A stretch of 15,240 bases of DNA from RGIG6374 sp045600965 (GTDB lineage: Bacteria > Bacteroidota > Bacteroidia > Bacteroidales > UBA932). Below the pieces are notes generated by a model. That model had not been told where the DNA came from. It worked only from the letters and a program-made list of their open reading frames with translations, and did no database searches. The position numbers were made by a program, and so were the translations under genes. Each line of letters starts with the position of its first letter. Position 1 is the first letter of the stretch. Shown piece after piece: positions 7,512 to 15,097 of this stretch. The DNA lies in contig JAZRYW010000047.1 of NCBI GenBank assembly GCA_045600965.1, forward strand, positions 1 to 15,240, read 5' to 3'.

Positions 7512-8258
7512 ATGGAAATTCAGGAAAAAAGTGTCGTGATCAGAAATCTGGTCAAGCGCTTCGGCAGTTTCACGGCTGTCGACAACATCTCGTTCGAGGT
7601 GGGCAGGGGGGAGATATTCGGTTTCCTCGGCGCGAACGGAGCCGGCAAGACCACCGCAATCCGCATTCTGTGCGGTCTGAGCAAGCCCACATCGGGCGAA
7701 GGCACGGTGGCCGGCTTCGACATCAACAGGAAACAGGAGAGCATAAAGAGGCATATAGGCTATATGAGTCAGAAGTTCTCTCTCTACCAGGACTTGAAAG
7801 TGTGGGAGAACATCGAACTGTTTGGCGGTATCTATGGCCTGAGTGACAGGCAGATAGCCGAAAAGACCGATACTATGCTCAAGTCCCTTTCACTGGAGAA
7901 TGCCAGGGATATGTATGTCCGCGGGATGCCTCTCGGATGGAAACAGAAACTCGCCTTCAGCATAGCTATGGTTCACGACCCTGAGATAGTGTTCCTTGAC
8001 GAGCCCACCGGTGGCGTGGATCCGGTCACCAGACGCAGTTTCTGGGAAATGATCTATGACGCCTCCTCCAGGGGCGTGACGGTGTTCGTCACCACACACT
8101 ATATGGATGAGGCCGAATATTGCGACCGCGTGTCCGTGATGGTGGACGGAAGAATCGAGGCTCTCGACTCGCCGGCGAACCTCAAGGCCGTGTACGGAGC
8201 GCGCAATATGGATGAAGTGTTCACCAAGATAGCCGGCAGGGCACAGAGAGAGCAATGA
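7512..8258 (+). CDS. ABC transporter ATPase 2 (YbhF C-half-like, with PLGWKQK signature)
   Basis: This 248-residue ATPase is the likely partner of ATPase 1. Walker A is GANGAGKTT at 40-48, the Q-loop has Q87 (YMSQKF), Walker B is IVFLDEPT at 159-166 and the H-loop is intact, TTHYMDEA with H196. The signature motif is not LSGGQ but MPLGWKQK at 139-146, a variant also found in the C-terminal half of YbhF-type proteins. The catalytic site made from this subunit's Walker motifs and the LSGGM of ATPase 1 would be complete. The gene follows ATPase 1 after one base and its stop overlaps the start of permease 1 as ATGA at 8255. Spacing supports balanced production of both ATPases. The transported substrate is not shown by the sequence. 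Confidence 0.92.
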   Translation: MEIQEKSVVIRNLVKRFGSFTAVDNISFEVGRGEIFGFLGANGAGKTTAIRILCGLSKPTSGEGTVAGFDINRKQESIKRHIGYMSQKFSLYQDLKVWENIELFGGIYGLSDRQIAEKTDTMLKSLSLENARDMYVRGMPLGWKQKLAFSIAMVHDPEIVFLDEPTGGVDPVTRRSFWEMIYDASSRGVTVFVTTHYMDEAEYCDRVSVMVDGRIEALDSPANLKAVYGARNMDEVFTKIAGRAQREQ

Positions 8259-9364
8259 AGGAGATATCGGCATTCATAAGGAAGGAATTCCGTCACATAC
8301 TCAGGGACAAGCGAACAATGCTGATTGTCCTCGTGATGCCTGTCCTTCAGATTGTGCTGTTCGGTTTCGCCATAAGCACCGAGGTGCACAACGCCGTGGT
8401 GGACATCGTGGGCGATCCGTCCGACCCTCTGGTGCAGAGCGTGATGCGGAGGATAGACAACAATGAATATATGGAAGTCGGCTGCGTGCTTGACAATATG
8501 CGGGACGTCGAGGTCCGGATACGGAAGGGTAAGGCGATGGCGGCGCTGGCTTTCGGCAGTTCTTTCGACAGGACTCTCGGCAACGGGGGCAAGGCTTCCG
8601 TCTCCATAATAAGCGACGGTTCCGACCCCAACTCCGCCCAGATGGCGTCCAGTTATATCAGGGGCGTGATAGCGGCCGAACAGCTGGACATAACCACGGC
8701 TTCGACCGGCAGCGCTGGGGCGTCGATGCGACCGAACGTGCAGCTGATGTACAATCCCGCGATGAACTCCTCCTACAACTTCGTTCCCGGAGTTATGGGG
8801 CTCATCCTGATGCTGATATGCTCTATGATGACGGCCGTGTCGATAGTCAAGGAGAAGGAGCTTGGAACGCTCGAACTCGTCCTCGTGTCGCCGGTAAAGC
8901 CGTTCTGGATAATTCTCAGCAAGATGGTCCCGTATCTGCTGCTCTCCATCATAAACTTCATCACCGTGCTGCTGCTGGCAGTGTTCGTGATGGACGTGCC
9001 CATCAACGGAAGCATAGCCCTGCTTTCGCTGGTGGCGCTGATATTCGTCGGCTCCTCCCTCGGGCTCGGACTTCTGGTGTCGGTCATCTCATCCACCCAG
9101 CAGACCGCTCTGCTGCTGTGCGGAATGGGCCTGACGATGCCCACTATGATGCTTTCAGGACTGATATTCCCCTGTGAGAGTATGCCCGTGGCGCTGCAGG
9201 TAGTCTCCGATATAATTCCGGCCAAATGGTTCATCATAATGGTCAAGAAAATATTGATTCAGGGAGCCGGGATGGGTTCCATTGTCAAGGAACTCGGCAT
9301 CCTGACAGGAATGATGGTGATTCTTCTCCGGTTCAGCATCAAGAAATTCAGGACAAGGCTTTAG
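8255..9364 (+). CDS. ABC-2 type permease 1 (YbhS/YbhR-like)
   Basis: This is an inner-membrane permease of 369 residues. A short cytoplasmic start (MKEISAFIRKEFRHILRDKR) is followed by one membrane segment (about 22-40), then a large extracytoplasmic domain (about 41-175), then five hydrophobic segments (about 180-355). This is the ABC-2 exporter topology (ABC2_membrane_3). The first 18 residues carry the RKEFRHILRDKR type motif that permease 2 also has (KKEFKQFLRDPG), so the two are paralogs. The ATG overlaps the stop of ATPase 2. Its own TAG stop at 9362-9364 lies inside the left arm of a repeat element starting at 9361, so the last codon and stop may have been altered by that insertion. 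The C-terminus KKFRTRL still looks like a normal family end. Confidence 0.9.
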   Translation: MKEISAFIRKEFRHILRDKRTMLIVLVMPVLQIVLFGFAISTEVHNAVVDIVGDPSDPLVQSVMRRIDNNEYMEVGCVLDNMRDVEVRIRKGKAMAALAFGSSFDRTLGNGGKASVSIISDGSDPNSAQMASSYIRGVIAAEQLDITTASTGSAGASMRPNVQLMYNPAMNSSYNFVPGVMGLILMLICSMMTAVSIVKEKELGTLELVLVSPVKPFWIILSKMVPYLLLSIINFITVLLLAVFVMDVPINGSIALLSLVALIFVGSSLGLGLLVSVISSTQQTALLLCGMGLTMPTMMLSGLIFPCESMPVALQVVSDIIPAKWFIIMVKKILIQGAGMGSIVKELGILTGMMVILLRFSIKKFRTRL

Positions 9365-9528
9365 AAGCTGTTTAAATTTAATTGCTCTCATTTCTTATGC
9401 ATCTTTTTTTCGTCTTTGCACTTTCAATTCGGTCACATACCAACCGGTATGCTCCCTCATTTCAAGCACAAATCCATCAAAAAATCTGCTATAATAAATT
9501 TCGGCAATCAAATTTAAACAGATTCTAA
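9361..9528 (+). repeat. Intergenic foldback repeat, copy B, inside the exporter operon
   Basis: This 168-bp element has 24-base terminal inverted repeats, 9361-9384 and 9505-9528, that match at 22 of 24 positions; the right arm, read inward, begins TTAGAATCTGTTT. Inner bases also pair imperfectly, so the whole element can fold back. The apex is CATACC (9436-9441), AACC, GGTATG (9446-9451), between core GTCAC and GCTCC. It fills the gap between the two permease genes, overlaps the stop codon of the first (TAG, 9362-9364) and ends 4 bases before the ATG of the second. No target-site duplication is evident. Near its right end TAAATTTC (9495-9502) is one base from a TAnnTTTG box. Transposition origin is inferred from the TIRs and repetition; no transposase is present in the window. 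Confidence 0.85.
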
Positions 9529-9532
9529 GACT

Positions 9533-10648
9533 ATGTGGAAGTATCTGATAAAGAAAGAATTCAAGCAGTTTCTCAGGGATCCGGGGATGCCGCGTATGAC
9601 TATGATGTTCCCTTTCCTGATCATACTGGTCTTTCCCTATGCCGCGAGTATGGAGGTGCGCAACCTCAAGCTGGCGATGGTGGACAACGACCATTCCCAG
9701 TCATCCGGGATGCTGATGGAGAAGTGCGCCTCGTCCGGATATTTCGACGTGGTGGACGTGACCTCATCGCCTTCGGCCGCGCTGGAGATGATGGACAGGG
9801 GCGACATCGACGCCATACTTACCATCAATGCCGGCTTTGCAAGGGAACTTGAGAAGTCCGGCGCCTCCGGGGATGAACTTCCCGTTTCCATAAGGGTCAA
9901 CACCGTGAACGGAACCAGGGGGAGCATTGGCTCCCAGTATCTGAGCCAGTGCGTGTCCGATTACGTGATGTCCGCAAAGGGCGGGGGAGGCGCAATGTCC
10001 CGGACGGGAAGGATGGAGATCACCGAGACCTACCTCTACAACGGTTTTCAGGACTACAAGCTGTATATGATTCCGGCGCTGATAGTCATAGCCATAACTA
10101 TGATGTGCGGATTTATGCCGGCCCTGAACATAGTCTCCGAGAAGGAGAAGGGCACCATTGAACAGATGAACGTCACTCCAGTGAGCAAGTTCGCCTTCAT
10201 AGCCTGCAAGATGGTGCCGTATGTGGCCGTGGCCTACTATATGGTGTTCTCCTGTATGCTTCTGGCAAGAATTTTCTTCGGCTACGGCTGCGCTGGAAGC
10301 CTGCTGGACATATGCGTATTCACGCTGGCGCACATAGTGATAATGGCATCATTCGGTCTGCTGGTGTCCAATTACAGCGACAACGCCCAGCAGGCTATGT
10401 TCATAATATGGTTCTTCAGTATGATATTCATGCTTGTCAGCGGAATATTCACTCCGATAGCCTCGATGCCGCAGTGGGCCAAGGCAGTGGCCTATGCCAA
10501 CCCGCTGACTTATTATGCCGATGCCATGCGCGGGATAATCCTGAAGGGCTGCACTCTTGCCGACCTGTGGAAGGACCTGGTCTGCCTTGCAGGCATCGGA
10601 ACCCTCACAACCGCTTGGGCTGTACTGAGTTATCACAAGACCAACTAG
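9533..10648 (+). CDS. ABC-2 type permease 2 (YbhR/YbhS-like)
   Basis: This is a second inner-membrane permease, 371 residues, paralogous to permease 1. It begins MWKYLIKKEFKQFLRDPGMP, then a membrane segment (about 23-40), an extracytoplasmic domain (about 41-180), and five membrane segments (about 185-368). A conserved NIVSEKEKGTIEQMNVTPVS loop at about 200-219 matches the KEKELGTLELVLVSPVK loop of permease 1 and is the coupling region to the ATPases in this family. It is the last gene of the exporter operon. Only this gap, filled by the repeat element at 9361-9528, is longer than 35 bases, so expression relative to permease 1 may be altered by it. A stem-loop and a new promoter follow its stop at 10648. 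Confidence 0.9.
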   Translation: MWKYLIKKEFKQFLRDPGMPRMTMMFPFLIILVFPYAASMEVRNLKLAMVDNDHSQSSGMLMEKCASSGYFDVVDVTSSPSAALEMMDRGDIDAILTINAGFARELEKSGASGDELPVSIRVNTVNGTRGSIGSQYLSQCVSDYVMSAKGGGGAMSRTGRMEITETYLYNGFQDYKLYMIPALIVIAITMMCGFMPALNIVSEKEKGTIEQMNVTPVSKFAFIACKMVPYVAVAYYMVFSCMLLARIFFGYGCAGSLLDICVFTLAHIVIMASFGLLVSNYSDNAQQAMFIIWFFSMIFMLVSGIFTPIASMPQWAKAVAYANPLTYYADAMRGIILKGCTLADLWKDLVCLAGIGTLTTAWAVLSYHKTN

Positions 10649-10666
10649 GTAATTCCTGCGTTTTCA

Positions 10667-10698
10667 TTGGCGATGGATGCAAAATTTCATTAATTTTG
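10667..10698 (+). promoter_or_regulatory. Bacteroidetes-type promoter of the M28-GH92 operon
   Basis: TAATTTTG at 10691-10698 matches -7 TAnnTTTG exactly, and TTG at 10667-10669 (context ATTGG) lies 21 bases before it, near the expected -33. Transcription would start near 10703-10706, so the leader is about 38 bases. The -7 box overlaps a perfect 9-bp inverted repeat, TGCAAAATT (10678-10686) and AATTTTGCA (10692-10700), which could be an operator; it lacks a U-tract and is not a convincing terminator. Confidence 0.6.
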
Positions 10699-10702
10699 CA
10701 GA

Positions 10703-10718
10703 ACCGACGTTTGTCGGT
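10703..10718 (+). promoter_or_regulatory. 5' leader stem-loop (ACCGAC-GTTT-GTCGGT)
   Basis: A perfect 6-bp stem with a four-base loop sits at the predicted transcript start. It could protect the 5' end of the mRNA, or be a protein-binding palindrome. The 24 bases after it to the ATG at 10742 hold no obvious Shine-Dalgarno sequence. Confidence 0.4.
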
Positions 10719-10741
10719 AAGTACCACCAACACCATTTCCT

Positions 10742-12169
10742 ATGAAAATCATCAGAATGTTTCTTGTCCTTGTCCTGGCCATCACGGCGGCCGATTACGC
10801 CTATCCGCAGGACAAGGTTGTCAGGGAAGTCCTCCGCAAAGGCCGCGAGGACAACCGCACTATGGAATTCGCCGATTATCTTTCCAACCGCATAGGCGGC
10901 AGGATAGTGGGCTCCGGAGCCCTTGAGGAGGCTGAAAGATGGGTGGCGTCGCAGTTCCGTTCGTGGGGGCTGGAGGTTATGGTCCAGGAAGCGGGCGAAA
11001 TCAACGTCGGCTTCGAACGCGGGCCCTGGTCGGGGAGGATGCTCTCCGAGGACGGTATGACGCTCCACTTCGGCACGCCTTCCTACACTGCCGGAACAAA
11101 GGGCCCTCAGAAGGGCCACGTGGTCATCGAACCCCGCAGCAAGTGGGAGTTCGAAAGGATCAGGGGCAGGCTGAAGGGCGCCTGGGTCCTGCTGGACGGG
11201 GAGTCCACCGGATGGCCGGTCGACTGGCGCGAGCAGACCGACACCCTGTTCTACAACGAGATGGCCGAGGCCGGAGTGCTGGGATTCATCCAGAAGGCCG
11301 ACCTCCATATGACTCTGCTCTATGACAGGAAGCATTGCCATGAGCTCACCCCCGAGACGCTGCCCACCGTGTGCGACATCAAACTTGACGCTGATCAGTA
11401 TGACATAATACGCCGCAAGGCCGAACAGAAGCAGGATTTCCTGCTCGAGTTCGACATACGCAACCATTTCCGCATAGGCCCCGTGAAGTACCACAACGTG
11501 ATAGGCATACTCCGTGGAAAGAAGCATCCGGACGAATACGTCCTTCTTGGCGCGCACCTCGACTCCTATGACTGCGGCACCGGCGCCGTGGATGACGGCA
11601 ACGGCACTGCGGTGACAATGGAAGCGGCCCGCCTGCTGGCCACCAGCGGCGCGAAGCCGGACCGTTCGATAATGTTCTGCATCTGGACCGCCGAGGAGTT
11701 CGGACTCTACGGCTCGAAACGTTTCGTGGAGGATGTCACGGTTCCATATGAGAGCATATCCAACTATTTCAACCGTGACGGCGGACCGACCCTTGTGACC
11801 TCCGTCACCGTGCCTGCCGCAATGTATGACGACTTCGTGAAGGTATGCAAGCCGGTTATGGACTATGTGGAATACGCTCCCTTCACTGTCAACCTGCGTC
11901 AGGGCGAGCCCGGACCGAGGCCGGAGAAGGCTGGCGGTTCCGACCACGCCTATTTCGCGATGAACGGCATTCCCACCATATCGCTGCGCGAGTCTGACCC
12001 CAGAGGCTACGGTTTCGACTACCGCGAGATCTGGCATACCGAAAAGGACCGTTACAACAAACTCATCCCCGAATATATGGAACCTTCGGCGGCGATAAGC
12101 GCAGTGGTCGCATACGGTATAGCCAACCTCGACCACCTGCTCTCGCGCGAAGGCCTCTACAGCAACTGA
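10742..12169 (+). CDS. Secreted M28-family zinc peptidase with PA-like insert
   Basis: This 475-residue exopeptidase (aminopeptidase or carboxypeptidase type) has an N-terminal signal peptide (MKIIRMFLVLVLAITAADYAYPQ) and probably acts in the periplasm or outside. The M28 di-zinc site is complete: H272 in GAHLDS (D274 nearby), bridging D284 in AVDDGNGT, catalytic E318 and ligand E319 in WTAEEFGLYGS, D346 in NRDGG and H402 in SDHAYF. A PA-like domain is likely inserted near residues 115-240, before the zinc site. The peptidase releases terminal amino acids; glutamate-carboxypeptidase-like and leucyl-aminopeptidase-like members occur, and the sequence does not separate them. The gene has its own promoter, follows the exporter operon after 93 bases, and precedes the GH92 gene by 2 bases, so a shared job in glycoprotein breakdown is inferred. 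Confidence 0.9.
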   Translation: MKIIRMFLVLVLAITAADYAYPQDKVVREVLRKGREDNRTMEFADYLSNRIGGRIVGSGALEEAERWVASQFRSWGLEVMVQEAGEINVGFERGPWSGRMLSEDGMTLHFGTPSYTAGTKGPQKGHVVIEPRSKWEFERIRGRLKGAWVLLDGESTGWPVDWREQTDTLFYNEMAEAGVLGFIQKADLHMTLLYDRKHCHELTPETLPTVCDIKLDADQYDIIRRKAEQKQDFLLEFDIRNHFRIGPVKYHNVIGILRGKKHPDEYVLLGAHLDSYDCGTGAVDDGNGTAVTMEAARLLATSGAKPDRSIMFCIWTAEEFGLYGSKRFVEDVTVPYESISNYFNRDGGPTLVTSVTVPAAMYDDFVKVCKPVMDYVEYAPFTVNLRQGEPGPRPEKAGGSDHAYFAMNGIPTISLRESDPRGYGFDYREIWHTEKDRYNKLIPEYMEPSAAISAVVAYGIANLDHLLSREGLYSN

Positions 12170-12171
12170 TT

Positions 12172-15096
12172 ATGAAAAGATCCGCATCGGCCATCGTGCT
12201 CCTTGCCTTCCTTGCGGTTTCCTGCTCAGGGGCAAGGGACTTCGCTTCCTATGTCAATCCTTTCGTTGGTACGGACGCTCACGGGCATACGTTTCCCGGG
12301 GCGGCATATCCTTTCGGAATGATGCAGCTCAGCGCTGACACCCGCCCCGCCGGCGACTGGGACGGATGCTCCGGCTACCACTACTCCGACAGTGTCATAA
12401 ACGGCTTCAGCCACACCCATCTCAGCGGGACCGGATGTGATGACTGGTGCGACATACTCGTTATGCCTGTGTCGGGATTCCACGCCGGGGACAGCATCAC
12501 TAAGGAAAACATTTCCTCCCCCTTTTCCCACAGGCGCGAGCAGGCATCGCCGGGATATTACAGCGTGATGCTCGACAGATGGCAGGTCAAGGCCGAACTG
12601 ACTGCCGGAAGGAGGATCGCAATGCACCGCTACACCTGGCTCAAGGGCGCGGCGCCGCAGCTTGTCATAGACCTTTCACACCGTGACGTCACCCTTGATT
12701 CAAAGCTGGAGGCAGAAGGACGCAAGGCCGTGAAGGGGTATCGCCGTTCCCGCTCGTGGGCACAGGACCAGACGGTCTGCTTCCGTATGGAATTCTCGAG
12801 GGACTTCACGGATATAAGCATAATTGACACGCCTCAGGGAGCGAAGGCGCTCCTGACCTTCGATGCCTCCGAAGGCAACTGCGTGGAGATAAGTGTCGGC
12901 ATATCGTCCGTGTCCGAAGACAACGCCCTGGCAAATCTTCATCAGGAAGCAGCCCTTCGCGGAGGCGCCCCCTATGACTTCGACTCCCTCAGGGACGCCG
13001 CGTCGCAGGAGTGGAACCGCTACCTTTCCCGCATCGAGGTCAGGGGCGGCCGCCGTCAGATGAAGAATTTCTACACCGCGCTTTACCATACCGCCATAGC
13101 CCCCTGCCTTTACAGCGATTCGGACGGCCGTTACCGCGGAATGGACGGAGAGATACACACTGCGGAGGGTTTCGACCGCTATACCGTATTTTCGCTCTGG
13201 GATACCTTCCGCTCCCTTCACCCCCTGTTCGACATCGTCCAGCGCGACAGGACGGTGGATTTCATAAAGACCTTCCTGTCGATATGGGACGAGTGCGGAA
13301 AACTTCCCGTGTGGGAGCTTTCCGGCAACGAGACGGGCTGTATGATAGGTTACAATTCGGCTCCTGTGATAGCCGATGCGGTTGCCAAGGGCATTGGCGG
13401 ATTCGACCTCCGGAAGGCTCTCGAGGCCCTTGTCGGTTCGTCCAACCGCCACGAACTGGGGATAGACATATTCGATGCGAACGGTCTCGTGCTTGCTGAA
13501 CTGGAGCACGAATCCGTGTCCAAGACGCTGGAATATTCCAACGATGACTGGTGCATCGCCCGGGTGGCCCTCGCCGCAGGGGATACGGACACCTATGAAC
13601 GCTATATGAAGCGCGCGCAGTATTGGCGCAACCTTTTCGATCCGTCAACCGGCCATATGCGTCCCCGCATCAACGGGATATGGCTCTCTCCCTTCGACCC
13701 CTGCGAGGTGAACACCCATTTCACAGAAGCCAATTCGTGGCAGTACTCCTTCCACGTTCAGCAGGACATAGGCGGACTTGTCGAAATGACGGGCGGAGAC
13801 GGGGCGTTTGAAAAACGGCTTGACGACCTTTTCGGCGCATCCAGCCGGATAGCGGGCTACAACCTCAAGGATATGACGGGTATGATAGGGCAGTATGCCC
13901 ACGGCAACGGGCCCAGCCATCATATCGCATATCTGTATTCCTATGTGGGCGCTCCCTGGAAGACGCAGCGCCAGGTCCGCAGGATAATGGACGAACTGTA
14001 CTCCCCGACGCCTGACGGACTGTGCGGCAACGAGGACTGCGGTCAGATGTCGGCCTGGTATGTTTTCAGCGCGCTGGGGTTTTATCCTGTCACTCCGGGA
14101 AGCGATGTATATGTGTTCGGATCTCCTCTTTTCCGCAGGGCCGTGGTGCATCTCGAGAACGGCTGTGACATCGATATCGCCCGGCGCGGTCCGGCAGGAG
14201 CGGCATACATCGCCGGCGTTGCCCTCGACGGCCTTCCATACAGCAGGTCGTACATAAGCCATTCCGATATGGAGGAAGGCGCTCTTCTGGAGTTCAGGAT
14301 GTCACGCCGGCCCGACAGGGAGTACGGCTCGGCGTTGTGTGACCGTCCTGAGTCCCGAATCCGGGAGGAGAGGATAGTGCTCAATCCGTGGTTCGACGTG
14401 CCCTCATCCAATTTCGAGGATTCCGTTCAGGTGCGGATCGCTTCGGCGCAGCCTGACTGCACAATCAGATATCAGATAGTGGAAGAAGGCCTCCTGAGCG
14501 GCGGTCAGGACAGTTTCCGGATATATTCCGGCCCTTTCACCATTGACCGCAGTTCCACCGTCCTTGCCTTCTGTGAGGATGCCACCGGACGCAGAAGCTT
14601 CAATACGGCCACAACTCTCCGTAAATACGACAACCGGTGGAATGTCACCCTGACAAACCCCTTCAGCAGCCATTACACGGCTGGCGGCCCCAAGGGCATA
14701 ATCGACGGCCTGAGGGGATCCACGAATTTCCGCCTCGGCCGCTGGCAGGGCTATCAGGACTGCGACTTCGAGGCTGTCATAGACCTCGGAGAAGTGCAGC
14801 CCCTCAGCTGCATCAGCGCCGGTTTCCTCCAGGACACCCGGTCGTGGATAATAATGCCGCGTTACGCCGAGTTCCACACGTCTCTCGACGGAGAGTCGTA
14901 TCAGTTTGCCGGACGCGTCGACAATACGGTGGACCCTCAGGACTATGACCTGCAGACAAGGGAGTTTTCGATGCCCTTTACCGGGAGAGCCCGCTATGTG
15001 AAGGTGTTTGCCAAGAATTTCGGCACCTTGCCGTCCTGGCACGCCGGAGCGGGCGGAGAGGCCCATATTTTCGTTGATGAAGTGACAATAAGATAA
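12172..15096 (+). CDS. GH92 family exo-alpha-mannosidase lipoprotein with C-terminal chitobiase-type and F5/8 C domains
   Basis: This 974-residue lipoprotein glycosidase has the lipobox LAVSC ending at C18. The GH92 core (about 25-725) starts with YVNPFVGTDAHGHTFPGAAY and contains HFTEANSWQY at 516-524 (E519, probable general acid), GNGPSHHIAY at 578-587 and GNEDCGQMSAW at 619-629 (D622, probable part of the base/calcium site). GH92 enzymes are calcium-dependent inverting alpha-mannosidases acting on N- and O-glycans, released as mannose. A region at about 735-820 (NPWFDVPSSNFEDSVQVRIA) looks like a chitobiase/CHB_HEX_C domain, and 824-974 (GIIDGLRGSTNFRLGRWQGY, WIIMPRYAEFHTS) like an F5/8 type C carbohydrate-binding domain. 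Such proteins are usually about 750 residues, so this one carries two added domains. It is likely surface-exposed. It is 2 bases from the M28 gene and is followed immediately by repeat copy C. Confidence 0.93.
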   Translation: MKRSASAIVLLAFLAVSCSGARDFASYVNPFVGTDAHGHTFPGAAYPFGMMQLSADTRPAGDWDGCSGYHYSDSVINGFSHTHLSGTGCDDWCDILVMPVSGFHAGDSITKENISSPFSHRREQASPGYYSVMLDRWQVKAELTAGRRIAMHRYTWLKGAAPQLVIDLSHRDVTLDSKLEAEGRKAVKGYRRSRSWAQDQTVCFRMEFSRDFTDISIIDTPQGAKALLTFDASEGNCVEISVGISSVSEDNALANLHQEAALRGGAPYDFDSLRDAASQEWNRYLSRIEVRGGRRQMKNFYTALYHTAIAPCLYSDSDGRYRGMDGEIHTAEGFDRYTVFSLWDTFRSLHPLFDIVQRDRTVDFIKTFLSIWDECGKLPVWELSGNETGCMIGYNSAPVIADAVAKGIGGFDLRKALEALVGSSNRHELGIDIFDANGLVLAELEHESVSKTLEYSNDDWCIARVALAAGDTDTYERYMKRAQYWRNLFDPSTGHMRPRINGIWLSPFDPCEVNTHFTEANSWQYSFHVQQDIGGLVEMTGGDGAFEKRLDDLFGASSRIAGYNLKDMTGMIGQYAHGNGPSHHIAYLYSYVGAPWKTQRQVRRIMDELYSPTPDGLCGNEDCGQMSAWYVFSALGFYPVTPGSDVYVFGSPLFRRAVVHLENGCDIDIARRGPAGAAYIAGVALDGLPYSRSYISHSDMEEGALLEFRMSRRPDREYGSALCDRPESRIREERIVLNPWFDVPSSNFEDSVQVRIASAQPDCTIRYQIVEEGLLSGGQDSFRIYSGPFTIDRSSTVLAFCEDATGRRSFNTATTLRKYDNRWNVTLTNPFSSHYTAGGPKGIIDGLRGSTNFRLGRWQGYQDCDFEAVIDLGEVQPLSCISAGFLQDTRSWIIMPRYAEFHTSLDGESYQFAGRVDNTVDPQDYDLQTREFSMPFTGRARYVKVFAKNFGTLPSWHAGAGGEAHIFVDEVTIR

Positions 15097-15097
15097 T

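Noticed and set aside
9491..9496. Sigma-70 style TATAAT in repeat copy B
   Set aside because: Bacteroidetes primary sigma factors use TAnnTTTG rather than TATAAT, and no matching -35 is evident; only the near TAnnTTTG match was kept.
9353..9536. Target-site duplication around repeat copy B
   Set aside because: The bases directly outside the arms (GGCT on the left, GACT on the right) are not a convincing duplication.
10678..10700. Rho-independent terminator after the exporter operon
   Set aside because: The stem is AT-rich and no T-run follows; it overlaps a good -7 box, so it was listed with the promoter.
10664..12136. Long open frame on the minus strand under the M28 peptidase gene (about 490 codons)
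   Set aside because: It lies antisense to a gene with complete zinc-site motifs, its translation has no recognisable domain, and its length follows from the GC-rich codon use of the sense strand.
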